Shown: piece by piece, positions 1-10,576 of the stretch | Position numbering within the stretch: position 1 is the first letter of the stretch | Layout of the letters: each line of letters starts with the position of its first letter | Assembly: GCA_025531455.1 (NCBI GenBank) | Contig: JAMYHL010000035.1 | Location: forward strand, 248,001-312,000 | DNA length: 64,000 nucleotides | Direction of reading: 5' to 3' | Source: Apiotrichum sp. Y4204 | Taxonomy: Eukaryota > Basidiomycota > Tremellomycetes > Trichosporonales > Trichosporonaceae | Notes under the pieces: model-generated | Seen by the model: the letters and a program-made list of their open reading frames with translations, nothing else | What the model was told of the DNA's origin: nothing | Databases searched by the model: none | Position numbers and translations under genes: made by a program

Positions 1-1132
1 GTGGGAGCAGCGCGGGACGCCGCCGGGTGAGCCGCAGAGTCCACGACACGGAGAACTGGAAGGCGCGCAGGTGCTCCGCCGCTCGAAGGCTCGACGGGGT
101 CGCCGGCCGAGTTGGTGCGCTGCGCGCGCGCCTGCTGCAGCAGCTGCTGGAGCTCCGAGTACGAGAAGAGGAGCGGGTCCGTGGACGCACGGTACGGCTG
201 GAAGTCGATAAGCGTCGGCTCGGCGTTCTCTCCAAGGTACAGGTCAAACACGTCTGGCGTCAGAAGATTATGGCGTAGCACGCACAGTCAGGGCCACCCT
301 CATAGTGGCCACGAATGTCATCTTCCCAGAACGCGCGCACCGAGTCCACAATACGCTGCTGCGCGTCGCGTGACTGCAGGTGGTCGTAGTAGTTCATGTC
401 GCGCTGTGATATGCCTACCGTCAGAGAGACCGCGATGGACACCTACCAAGGAGGATGTTGTCGCGCACAAAACAGCGTACTTCGCGTGCCGGGTTCAGCT
501 CCGGCATGTACTTTTTCAGCACGAGCTCCAGCTTGGGCACCGTATCTGACTCGGGCTCCGGCTCGGCACTCCCCTCCTCCTCAGTGCCCTCGTACGCGCG
601 GTCGCCGAGGCCGTGCGACACGAAATCGCTGCTCTTCAGGAGGAGGTACACGTCCGCCGGCGTCGTGCAGTGCAGCGGCCCGTGTCCCTGTGGGAGGAGG
701 AAAGCCGCGTCCTGACCGTGAGAAATACCGCATAAAGTGAGAACACACAAAAAGCACATACCCGCGGAGCTGTCCAGTTCAGCTTGGGAAAGACGGCGCC
801 ATGTTCCGCCACCGCGGCGCGGATCGCCGCATTCAGCTTTGGGAGGCGATATACCGGCGCGTCGGGGGACGTCTCGCCGCCTGCGTCTTCGGGGAGGAAT
901 ATTGAGTCCGAGTCGAGCCACTGACGATTAGCGAGTTGTTAAGCACGGTGCTTGAGCTCACGTGCAGAAAGGCGTCGCGCTCGCCGAGCGCGTCAATATC
1001 GATGAGGGCCGCGGGGCCGGCGACGTCCTCGAAGAGCTCGTGCCAGGCTGCAGTTCGGGATGCGTCAACTGCCTCTCGAGAGAGCGGGGGGAAGAGCGGG
1101 ACCGGCGTCGGCGGGGAGATTGGGACTGGCAT
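1..1132 (-). CDS. CDC123: CDC123 homologue, eIF2 assembly factor (3' end cut by window edge)
   Basis: CDC123/D123 is an ATP-grasp-fold chaperone that joins eIF2 gamma to eIF2 alpha and so promotes translation initiation in the cytosol. The spliced protein contains FPKLNWTAPR, LLLKSSDFVSHGL, ELVLKKYMPELNPAREVRCF, GISQRDMNYYDHL and LIDFQPY, all hallmarks of the family. At least three introns are visible, including two of 32 nt (after DNILLG and within the codon after GGPD), both ending in a CTGAC..AG signal. The ATG at 1132 (MPVPISPP) is chosen because homology begins soon after it; an in-frame ATG at 1285 would add an unconserved leader. The C terminus lies beyond base 1, so the gene is partial. 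It is divergent from the G-patch gene. The family call is firm; the exact start is less so. Confidence 0.9.
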
Positions 1133-1377
1133 TGTGGATGGGACAGAGGATGTACCGATGGAAGATGCACGAACTTTGAGCCTTTGTGGAGTGATTTTGG
1201 AGGGCTGGGAGTGGGAATGGCAGGTGGAGGTAAAAGTGTGCCTAATATCGAGAATAAGATTGCCGGAGCTGCGTATCAGGCTCACTCCTCCACTTTGAGA
1301 ATTTCACTGCTCAGCCCAAGGTTGCCACTCAACCCAACGATCCAGAACCAGCTGTTGCCGACACACCATCCACCACG
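1133..1377. promoter_or_regulatory. Short divergent intergenic region between CDC123 and the G-patch gene
   Basis: These 245 bases separate two start codons that face away from each other, so they must hold both promoters. No TATA box or other clear factor site was recognised. Shared regulation is an inference from spacing only. Confidence 0.4.
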
Positions 1378-2361
1378 ATGCCCGTCAAAGCGCCGTCGTT
1401 CAACCCGCACGACCACCTCGTCAAGCAGGGATGGAAGGGAAAGGGCACAGGTGAGTACTGCACCGGCTGATGCCACAGCTCCGTCGCTCTCTCGCTAACA
1501 ACAGCCCTCAAGACGGGGCACGCGACGCGCCCGATCCCTGTCGTGCAGAAGAAGAGCATGAGCGGCATCGGAAAGGACCGCGACGAGGCCGTGCCCTTTT
1601 GGGACCAGTGAGTGCGGAGGTATACAAGGCTGACATGCAGTATCTTTGCGTCGACTGCCGCGTCCATCGCGTCCGGATCGGGGAGCGCGACCCCGACCAC
1701 CAGCGCACCCGCCCCAAAACTCTCGATCGCGGCGCGCAGCGGGCGCGAACTCGCACGCAGGAAGCTCTACTCGGGCTTTTTCCGGGGTACGGCGCTTAGC
1801 GCAGAGCACACACCGCGGGGCACGGATGACGAAGGGATGGGGGAGAGTTCGAGTGCTTCCAGTTCCTCGAGTGCATCGACTCCGCCCGCGTCAATGTCAG
1901 CCCCCATCTCCGCTTCGGTTTCCGCCCCGGCCTCGGCGCCAACCCACACCATCAAGCGGCTCTCCGCTCCCGTCTCGGCGTCTGGACTGTGTGCGGCCAT
2001 ATCGGCGGCGGAGCTCGAACTGGCCGTCGCGGCGCGGATAGCGAGTGCGCGCGCCGAGGCAGCAGCACACAAGGGCAAGCGGAAGGAGGACCCCGAGCGG
2101 CGGGCGCGCAAGACGGCGAAGCGCGCGGACAAGGAGCGCAAGGAGCTCGAAAAGGTGGAGAAGGCGAAACGGAGGGCGCTGCGCGCGGCGCGGCGCGAGG
2201 TGAGGCGGGAGAAGCGGGCCGAGGGACCGGAGAACGCGGTGGATGCGGATAAGGAGGCAAGAAAGGCGGAGAAGGCGGAGAAGAAGGCGCGGAAGGAGGC
2301 AAAAGCGGCGCGGAAGGAGGAGAAGGCGGCGCGGAGAGAGGCCAAGGCGCGCAACGCGTAG
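1378..2361 (+). CDS. G-patch protein, GPATCH4/Tma23-like, nucleolar
   Basis: The N terminus (QGWKGKGTALKTGHATRPI, then GIGKDRDEAVPFWDHIFAST) matches the GPATCH4-type arrangement, in which an atypical G-patch is followed by a short conserved block ending in W-N/D-x-x-F. Members are nucleolar and linked to ribosome biogenesis. The spliced gene has exons 1378-1450, 1504-1607 and 1641-2361. Both introns are under 55 nt and end in ctaacaacag and gctgacatgcag. The middle is Ser/Ala/Pro-rich. The last 100 residues or so are almost wholly Lys, Arg, Glu and Ala (repeats such as KAEKAEKKARKEAKAARKE), a likely charged helix and nucleolar localisation signal. It shares a short divergent promoter region with CDC123. 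Family assignment is good; which yeast gene is the true orthologue is uncertain. Confidence 0.75.
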
Positions 2362-2495
2362 TCGCGCAGATTGTTTGTATTTCCTGCATAGATCCCAATA
2401 CCATGTCACACTGCATAATTCTAGTCCTTTTGGCCTTTCTGGAGCAAGACGCGTACGCTGCGGTACAGTGCTGTTGTCAGCCTCATCCTCCAACT

Positions 2496-3008
2496 TCAGA
2501 ACATGCCATACGCGTTCCAAGCGAGCGTCGGCGCATTCCACGCAATGGTAGTCGCATCCGCCAACGCCATCTGGTATGCCATGAGCGCGTGCGTGCTTGC
2601 GATAAACGCCATGTCGACGGCGATGCCGAGCGCCGGGCGGGGGTAGTGTCCCATGCTGGTGTGTGTGCCGTCCGAGAAGAGCGGCCGCCACGTGAGGAGG
2701 ATGAGGCGGACGCCGAGGAAGAGGCGCACCCCATCAGTCCCGCCGGCCATACTTGTCAGGTGTGCTGCCCACCCGCCAGTCGCAGTCGTGATCGCCCAGA
2801 GCTGATGTTAGGTTTGGTAGATGGGCTGGCCACGTACAATGCTCGGAATGGGCGGGAAGGGAGCACGCTCATCTACAGGGTCCGCGCCCCATGCGTCCCA
2901 TGCTGCGCTGGCGGCGAAGTCGAGTGCCAGCGGGAGGCCAACGGCCACAGCTGGGATGCGCGGGAGCGTCAGCAGCGTCGAGAGACCTGGGAATGTAAAT
3001 GCTAGCAT
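2496..3008 (-). CDS. Small hydrophobic hypothetical protein
   Basis: I do not recognise this family. Two open segments join across a 36-nt intron (gtacgt..cctaacatcag) that begins after PIPSI and resumes with LWAITTATGGWAAH. The product is about 155 residues with three or four moderately hydrophobic stretches (near the start, around LWAITTATGGWAAHLTSM, VRLFLGVRLILLTW and ALGIAVDMAFIASTHALMAY). This suggests a small polytopic membrane protein without an obvious signal peptide. The reading frame is kept exactly across the intron, which supports a real gene. It lies tail to tail with the G-patch gene (134 bases apart), and the 3' end of the next gene begins only 152 bases upstream of its start. 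Function unknown. Confidence 0.55.
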
Positions 3009-3160
3009 GGCGGGTGAAGAGTGAAATCAACATCGTTTGGTGTGGGCTGTTTGTCGTTTCTTGGCGGGACCGGGACGTGCGGTGAGTCACTGGCGCTGTC
3101 ACGCCGAAGACGGCCATCATACAATTAATACAACGATGCATCTACATGTACTCTGTCTAT

Positions 3161-5832
3161 CTACTGATTGTTCTGCTTCCAGAATTCGAGAATGGTGCTG
3201 TACTCGTTCCGGCGCTTAATGTTAGGCTGACTAGCCGGCGGGGGCTCGGACGCACCGCGCCCACGCTTCCCGCCACTGACAACGCGGTTGGTGAGGGAGG
3301 GGGAGAAGGATGTCGGTGGAGGCTGAGGCGACGGCGACGGCGTGTACCGCGTCTCCCCGCCAGTGGGGGTAAACTTGCGTGCGGTCGGATACCGCGGGGA
3401 CGCGTATGGCGTGTGGTTGCGGGGTGCGTTCGCGGCGTTCAGTGAGGCGGAGAGAGGCGACGCGCCTAATTTTGGTGTGCGCGAGTGCGATGACAGGCGG
3501 GATGGAGAATGGGACGTGGCGGGCGGGGCTGTCTGTGGGCTGTGCACAGACGCCGAAAGACGACTTGGCGTCCGCGGCGAACGCGCGGGCGAGTTGGGGA
3601 GCGAGTTCATGTTGGTTGCGAACATAGCTGCCGGAAAGTCGGCGAGCGAGAAGAGGTCTGGCGAGTCGGGCGTCGGCGCCGGAGGAGCGGTGACTGCGCG
3701 TCCTGGCGTGTTCGCGTGTCCCGGAGTTGTGGCGCGGCCTGGAGTTGTCGCACGTCCCGGTGTCGACGCCCGCCCAGAAACTGCTCTCGGGACAGCTGGT
3801 GCTGATGCACGGCCAGAGGGCACCCTACGTCCGGAGGACACCCTGGGCTTTCCCGATGAGCGACCGGATGGGACCCTTGGGGCCCCAGGGGTCCTTGGGA
3901 GAGGCTTCTGGCGGTCGGGCTCAGCGGTGGTCGACGTAGACCGGAAGGAGAGGTCCGCATACTGCATCCAGTCGTGAGACGAGCCAGTCGTCGATGTGGA
4001 CGAGTGCAGTGAGGGGACATCAGGAAGGGGCGAGTTGCGGTCGACACGGTCGAAGCGCGACTCTGGCCGCGAGTACGGCGACTCGTGCGACTCGGGGTGG
4101 CTGTACAGCGTGCGGAATTCCTTCGGCGGTGCCTCCCACTCTCTCGAGCGGGTTGCGTCCAGGTCAAAGCCCGAGAACCGCTCCTTAACAGGGCTGCGGG
4201 GCGCGCTGGTGGAGGTTGTGCGACTCGCTGGCGCCGGCGCCGGAGCGAGCGCAGTGGATGACGAAGATGAAGCGGTGGATGCGATGCTTGAAGTCGACAT
4301 CGACAGGGCGGCGACGGCCTTGGAGGCGGCAAAGTTGGCTGCTAGGCGTTCAGAAACCTTCATGCCATTCCGCGAACTGGGAGTTGTACCCCGTGACGGT
4401 GTGAATAACGTGGACGGAGTGATCACGGAAGAAGTGGACGACGCCAGATTTGGAATGGGCTCCTGAGAGTAGGCAACGTCCTGCGGGCGTGGCGCGTCCT
4501 GCGGCCGGGGTATGTCGACCGGCTGCGAGCGTGGCGCCTGCTGCGGGCGAGGCAATTCGACCGGCTGCGTGCGCGGCTGGGGCTTGCGTGTGGGTGACGA
4601 AAGTTGTGATGTTGGTTTTACCTCAGGCAGGTTCTTCGAGGGGGAGGGCTGCCGTTTCTTCGGAGGGGACGGCAGCGGGTTCTTGGCTCGGATCGGCTGC
4701 GGTGCGGGAAGGGGACGAGAGGAAAAGGCTGCAATACCCACGCCCGCTACCGGGGACGGCAGCGGACGAGAAATGAGCAGCGGAGATACCTCTCCAGCGG
4801 GAAGGGGAGACGGAACAGGCAGTGGGGAGCGGCGCGAGACGACAAACGGTGAAGCCTGGTTGGCAAATGGCGAAGCTTCATCGGGTGTATCCTTTAACGG
4901 ATCCTCCTTCTGTGGCGGGGGCGATGGGGATGCTGGGGGCGAGAGGTCCACCTCGATAAATGTCCCCGGCGTGCCGGGCGTCGTGTGCCGCATGGGCGGC
5001 GTGCGCGGCTGAACGGCGGAGTGCGTGACTGACGATGCGGATGTCACTGATGGGGTGCCGTTTGCAACTGGCGGAACCGTGATCCCCGCCGATGCAAGAG
5101 TCTGGGTCATCAACTCGTTGAGCCGCGCCGAGGGGTCCGGTCCCAGGGCGCCCAGCGTCCCCGGCGGCAAAGGCATTGTCGTCGCGGGTGGCGTCCACAT
5201 TTCTGCGGTGTCGGAGTATTGCGCAAACGCCGACTCGTAATCGATCCGCGACGGGGAGCGATGCCCGGGCGACGCGCCCGACACCCGCCGGTTGCACCGG
5301 TGCTGACGGCATCCGACGGCGTCGCGGATATATGCCCGTGCCGTGAGGTGGTCCATCTCGACATCCGTCCCGTAGTAGTACTTGAACACTGCGCGCAGCT
5401 GCTCTTCTGACATGGACAGCAGATGATATTCCGACTTGATTGCCTAATGTAGTCAGCACCTGCCAGCGCAGCAGTCACCTACGTATGGGGGCGGCCCATC
5501 CTCGAGGTTACTCCGCACCTCAAACCACCTATCTCCTTCCGGAACGAGCGAATTGTGAATTCTGCTATCAGCGACATTCAAACATCCTTTACGCACCTTG
5601 CTCGCGCATTCTCCGCGACGCGCCGCTTCTCGGCGTTGAGCCGTTGAATCTCCGCATCGATGCGCATCTGGTTGACGAACAAAAGCGTGTTCATGTGGAG
5701 CACCGAGTCCATCCGCTCGAGGGCAGTGGATACCATGCGCGTGAGGTTGGGTTCTGCTGACATGCTTGCGCTGCCCGATGTGCTTGCTGTCGGCCTGTCG
5801 TTGTCGGACCAAAATGGGGGTGGATTGCTCAT
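3161..5832 (-). CDS. Large Ser/Pro-rich low-complexity protein with TPGRAT repeats
   Basis: A three-exon gene (5597-5832, 5483-5561, 3161-5443) encoding about 865 residues. The first 170 residues look folded: MSNPPPFWSDND, a helical segment with RMDSVLHMNTLLFVNQMRID, then RWFEVRSNLEDGPPPYAIK, LRAVFKYYYGTDVEMDHLTA and DAVGCRQHRCNRR. The rest is disordered and rich in Ser, Pro, Arg and Thr, with many SP/TP sites that could be phosphorylated. A degenerate TPGRAT repeat lies around 3697-3775. The C terminus ends with KRRNEYSTILEFWKQNNQ, after a basic cluster that could act as a nuclear localisation signal. The joins preserve phase, and both introns (32-39 nt) have good donors and acceptors. I recognise no family. 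A cytoskeletal or nuclear scaffold role is possible but unsupported. Confidence 0.7.
3697..3775 (-). repeat. In-frame degenerate hexapeptide repeat (TPGRAT)n
   Basis: On the minus strand the codons read as four to five copies of a unit close to TPGRAT (STPGRAT, TPGRAT, TPGHAN, TPGRAV) inside the Ser/Pro-rich protein. Such repeats usually expand and contract between strains. Confidence 0.7.
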
Positions 5833-6865
5833 GGTGGATCAAGTGGTGAGAAGTGCGAAGGATAGATGGTACAAGAATTGTCGGATGCGTCAGATGGCAG
5901 TGTTGTACTGTACTGCCATGTTTTCCTTGTTTGGGTCGGTGCAAGTGTCGGCGTCGTCAAGGGCCCAATGTCCCACAGTGCGGTGTGTGGACACCAAGTC
6001 AGGACAAAGTAAAAACAGTCGCGGCGTCCAGCCATTCGATTACAGTGACTTTATTTGATTCCGCCCAGACTCAGGGCTATTGTCGGCTCAGTTCACGACT
6101 CCATGTGTTCATCATGGCTGCTGTTTTGAATGTTTCACACAGTCTGCGCCCATCAAATGCATGCATGCCTCGACATGCATGCCTCGCTGAGACATGAGAT
6201 CCTGAGGTATACGGTCTGCACTACGCTGCAGAGGGACGCTGCGCTGCTGTCCCTCAGCATACCTATTCAGAGTGCATAGCTGTGGGCACAGCACATTGAG
6301 GAATTGAGGACATTGCAGATCCACCGGACATGACCTCGGTGGCGCACCGACTTGGCACCGCTGCGCTCTGGCTGTTGTTTATCTCCAAAGGGGAAAATTA
6401 AGCCCCGCTCACCAATTGCGGCTAATTCCTCATTCAGTCGATTGCTAATGCCGCATTGGAAGACCCACTTGCGGTCGCATTAGGAAAAATTACACGACAC
6501 TTTCCTTGGCAGGTAGCGTTGTGGTCGCATGCAAAACGGCCTTATCGGCATCCCAGCGTGGGGTTCCCCACTTCCGACTCACTTTTGACGTTTTACATTT
6601 TACTCTCTACTCTTCACTTCCCTCTCTACACATCGATACCGACGTCGAGCACAGACCGACTGGCACACGACACGGCTGACAACCGCCAAATAATCTTACT
6701 CATCTAAGAACGGCACCCGCACATACCGCTCCCAGCCTCGCACGGCGCTCGGACCGCTGTCTCACGCCACGGCATTGGCCCACTTGTCGCAACCGTTGTT
6801 TTCACCGGTATCCTTGATATCCACTCGGCGACAACACTTGTTGTTGTCCTGCTCACACGACCACT
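5833..6865. other. Gene-free divergent intergenic region
   Basis: About 1 kb between two divergent starts. It contains a 13-bp direct repeat at 6160-6186 and a pyrimidine-rich, AT-leaning stretch at 6580-6640 in front of the plus-strand gene. Open frames here (for example 6456-6707) look unlike protein. No RNA gene was recognised. Confidence 0.5.
6160..6186. repeat. Two 13-bp direct copies of CATGCATGCCTCG
   Basis: Identical copies at 6160-6172 and 6174-6186, separated by one base. Each contains the palindrome ATGCAT/GCATGC. They lie in the divergent promoter region between the Ser/Pro-rich gene and the LAMTOR1-like gene. Confidence 0.8.
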
Positions 6866-7544
6866 ATGGGGTTCTTTGACTTTCTTCCTTGTTGCGGCCG
6901 CAGCTCGGCGGACAAGCACGATGAGGTGAGGCCAGCCCCGGCGGTTCTGCCTCTGCAGATCACGGAATGTTCCGGCAACCGTTCGCTGACAACAGTCAAC
7001 TGAGTCCGACCCTCTCCTTGCTCCTGGCCCAGCGGAGAGCATCACCTCACAAGAGGGCTACGGAGCAACATCTATGCCGACCGACGGCGGCATGAGTGGC
7101 AAGCAGCGCGAACGCATTGCCGAGATTGGTCGGGAGGTTGGAAAGTGAGTATTGACAGTTTTGCGGCTGGAGTTCTCGCTCACGCTCAGTCACATGCTTC
7201 CTATCAACCATGCGTCACGCGCAGCAACGACGTCGCCAACAGTGCGGCAGCCGTCGACGCAGCGCGCTCCATCGCCCGACAGCAGCTCGTCTCCCTCGCG
7301 CCCAACCACCCCCTCCCCACATGGTGACCGCGACGATCTCTCGCCCATCGACGCCGACGACCGCTCCACGAACGCGACGCGCTCCGGTGCCGCCACTCCG
7401 ACGTCTGTCGCACCAGACGCCGATGGCGTCGTGCACAAGCAGCTCTTCCACGGCACAGGCGGCCCGAAGCGCGGAGGACCAGGTGGGCGCGGTAAGAAGG
7501 GCGGGCGTGGACGTGGGCGTGGACGCAGCAAGAAGATGAAGTGA
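6866..7544 (+). CDS. LAMTOR1/Meh1-like lipid-anchored protein with GRG-rich tail
   Basis: Exons 6866-6925, 6996-7144 and 7190-7544 give about 187 residues. The N terminus MGFFDFLPCCG has Gly2 for myristoylation and a CC pair for palmitoylation. It is followed by TESDPLLAP, the dileucine-type segment seen after the anchor in LAMTOR1 and fungal Meh1/Ego1, and then a helix (RERIAEIGREVGNHMLPINH) like the conserved LAMTOR1 helix. Those proteins tether the Ragulator/EGO complex and Rag GTPases to the lysosome or vacuole for TORC1 signalling. The second half is Ser/Thr/Pro-rich and ends in a run of Gly, Arg and Lys (GRGKKGGRGRGRGRSKKMK), which is unusual for this family. The acceptor at 7189 was chosen over the one at 7224 because it keeps the long downstream frame and gives a normal 45-nt intron. 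The LAMTOR1 assignment rests on short motifs only. Confidence 0.6.
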
Positions 7545-9433
7545 GCGTCATCCCGCGTGATCACCTTCCGCACCGCGCCCCCACATCCGCGCATCCGCAA
7601 CGAACGGCACTAGGACAGCACCGCTTGCTCACGACACCGATACCCATTTCCATCTTTGCATCTCTTGTCTATACGTCCTTACATCTCTTGTCCCTATTCT
7701 CCCGAGGAAGCTGCCCCACTCGCGCCACACAATCGCCCATGTTAGCCCAGCCCATCGTCTAGTCCATTCCATGACAGGTCCCATCGTTGTTGCAGTGATG
7801 AATGTTTCAATGTCACATCTTCCCCGTGCTGCTGAATAGTACGCTCATGTGCTAATATCGGGATTTGTATGATACATGATCGCCCGGCGGTCAGGCGACC
7901 GAGCGATCGCCGGATCGACGGATCGACATCTTTGCAGATCTGGAGCCCCCCTGGCGGCTAGCGTGCATTTAGCACGCCGGCTTGCACCAACCAAAAGTCT
8001 TCAATTGAGTGATTCTGCACCGGCGCCATACTGAGCCTACCGCGCAAATCGCGACCAGCGCTAAGCGCTGCTTGCATACTGAACAAACATAGATATCTGT
8101 AATGACACCTACTCTTGACAGCGTCCCGGGCTAGAAACAATCCAATCTTCTTATCTGTATGCGATATAAAACAACTGATGTGGAGAGGACTCTTGAAGTC
8201 TGACGAGGGTGAAGATATATGAATGCATAACTAGTATGGCTCGACAGGCTCTGCACATAGTGTGTCGTGCGTTCTCTAGTTACGCTAGTCCAAACAGTGC
8301 ACTGCGCAAACTTGAAACGGCATGACGCAAGGCACGAGCAGGTCAGATGGCCAGAATTGTGGGAGCTTGGAGACGGCCCCACGGCCCGCATGGCCCCACA
8401 GTCACATGCGCGGGGCTGTTCGGGCCTGGTCTTCGTGCGACGGTGGTGTCGTGGTGCAGCTCGGCGGGTGAGCTTATCCTGTCAGCGTGCGGCGGTCAGG
8501 TGCGGTGCGGTGCGGTGTGTTGTGGCATGTTCCGCTGTCCGAGTCGGAACAAGTCGCCGAGGTTCCGAGGTGCCGAGGTGCGGCGCGTGGTGCTGGTTGT
8601 TTTTCGATGCCAGCGACGGCCGTAGTTGATGTCCGAGAATACGCCGCGACGTCGTCACGGAGAAACGGACACGGCATGCAGTGTTGGTGCCAAGCTCCGG
8701 GGAATGCATTGTTGTATTGTTCTGCATTATTTTCCAACAGTTGCGATCGAGAAAGTGAGGGTCTGATGGTGGGTGTGGCGGTAGGGATTAGGGATGATAG
8801 GGACCAAGTGTGGGGTCATGGTTGGGTCGCGGCCATCGATGCCGAGATGCCGACGTCGCTTGGTTCCAGTCAGATATCACCACAAGTGCATGTACCGCCC
8901 GTGACGATGTTGTTGCTGACATTGGAAGTCGATGGTATTGCCTGTGTGATGAATGGTTGAGCAGAGGTGGGGGATAGGATCCGGACACGCAAAGAGGCAA
9001 CGTCGCACGATAGGACAGCTGCGCAGTGGCCAAAGCGGCTTCCTCGACGTTCTTCTGCTAATGTATCAGCCTATCTAGCTACACTGAATCCAAACAGCAG
9101 ACATCTCCCATTTCATATCACTGGGTTCTGTTCACGTTACTTGCATCGTCGCACTCTGGATCCAGATTGCGATCTCTTGTCATGGGCGACCACATGCGAA
9201 GAGGTACAACTGCTCTTTAGAAACAGTGACTCTTTAGTTCATTTGCCCTTTGAGGATTATCACTCCGTGGGTTAAGTTCGAAGTACGTGCAGTTCATGTG
9301 CGAAATCGACCTGAGTAGAAGTTAGATAGTTGCTATAAGCTTGATGGGACGAGTGATTCGAGTTCAACACAGCTGTTGTCACAGCTGTTGTCAGTATGTC
9401 AGCAATGAAACAAGATATACATAACTGTAGGCA
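7545..9433. other. Gene-free convergent intergenic region
   Basis: Nearly 1.9 kb between two 3' ends, long for this genome. The open frames here have no protein-like composition. Local features are GATCGAC-type repeats at 7880-7930, three tandem TGCGG units at 8501-8515 and a G-rich stretch at 8769-8802. A long 3' UTR or non-coding transcript cannot be excluded. Confidence 0.5.
8769..8802 (+). other. G-rich tract with four GGG runs (G-quadruplex candidate)
   Basis: Four GGG runs with short loops occur within about 35 bases, one of them as GGGATTAGGGATG, which resembles telomere repeats by chance or descent. The pattern satisfies the usual G4 rule except for one loop longer than seven bases. 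Confidence 0.45.
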
Positions 9434-10576
9434 TTATAAAATAGCAAACGCAGCGATACCAGCCGCAACCATCGCGACCACAGCGTCCCCCGCAACCCTG
9501 TTGCCGGCGCCACGCACCATAACCTTGCGGTCGAGCACCAACACGTCGAACCCGCCGACCGTCCCCCGCTCACAGAACCTATCGCCCGTCGCGGCAATGT
9601 ACGTTCCGACACTGACGTCTGCGCGGGGCATGCTCGCACACGCGGCGCATGCCTCGTACAGGAACAGTGTGGGGAGCTGCACCCGCCTTCCGCCCTTCCA
9701 TATTTGTACCCTGCCGTGAGCCCTTGCCCACCTGAGCCATGGTGTCACTGCCACTTACTCTCGCCCGCAGAGGTCGGCGCGATGCGCCATGTTGTTCTGG
9801 TTGAGCCAGGAAACATTTAGCGCAACGACATTGTCCGTGTGCAGGTCCCAGATACTCGGCCCGCACGCCGACGGGTTCTGAACAATGGGGAGGGACCACA
9901 GCTTGCCGCCGCTCACGGCGGCGCACGCCTGATGAGGTGGCATTGTGTTGTCATAGTAGCTGCCGTCAGATGTGTGTCAGACACGGCATGACGCAGCCCA
10001 AGAAAGCACATTCCGCGATGCGACAGATGATCGTGTACAGTAAGATGATAAGAGCAGAACCGTTCCCACGACTCGATCCGCAACCCGACCGGAGATCACG
10101 GCGGATGATCGCGGGATGATAACGATGTCCGATCGGGTGCGCGATATGCTTCTTCCGCGTCGCACTCTCACGTACTAGGTCAAGTTCATCCCGGTGAAAT
10201 TGTACGCAACGCCCGGGCGCGTCGCACCGGTGTGGGCCGGAGGCGCGGGCGGTGGCTCCTCCCATGTGCTGGAAGCAGACGGGACCGCGGTGGAGGAATT
10301 GGTTAGAGTGGAGGTGATGGGTACGGAGGTTGTCGCGTTTGTGCCCGGGACGCTCGAGATGCCGGACACGCTGCTTGCTCCCGTGCTCGCGCTTGCTGTT
10401 GCGGTCGCCTTCGCATTCACGCTCGCACTCGGACTCTGACTGGCACTCGCACTCGCTGTCACCGATGCGCTACTCTGCCCACTTTGGCCGCCGGCACCAC
10501 TGTCCTGCCGCCCGACGAGGTCCGCCTCCACTGCGCCCAGCGCGGCGAGCAGTACCGTGAGCGAGATAGCCCTCAT
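9434..10576 (-). CDS. Secreted Ser/Ala-rich protein with double-psi-barrel-like domain and probable GPI anchor
   Basis: The gene starts at the ATG at 10576 with a clear signal peptide (MRAISLTVLLAALGAVEA). A Ser/Ala/Thr-rich stalk follows with alternating SASA motifs, suited to O-mannosylation, and several NxS/T sites. After two introns the folded part has CGPSIWDLHTDNVVALN, then CGREVQIWKGGRRVQLPTLF, a C-x2-C pair (EACAACASM) and GGFDVLVLDRKV. This spacing of cysteines and beta strands recalls the double-psi beta-barrel of expansin/RlpA-like and plant-barwin-type proteins, but no catalytic Asp is obvious. The C terminus is hydrophobic (VAGDAVVAMVAAGIAAFAIL) with no charged tail, as expected of a GPI signal. 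Both intron joins keep phase. Cell-wall localisation is inferred; the domain call is tentative. Confidence 0.6.

Noticed and set aside
8781..8802. Telomere-like GGGATTAGGG
   Set aside because: Only one near-unit, in the interior between genes; not an interstitial telomere array.
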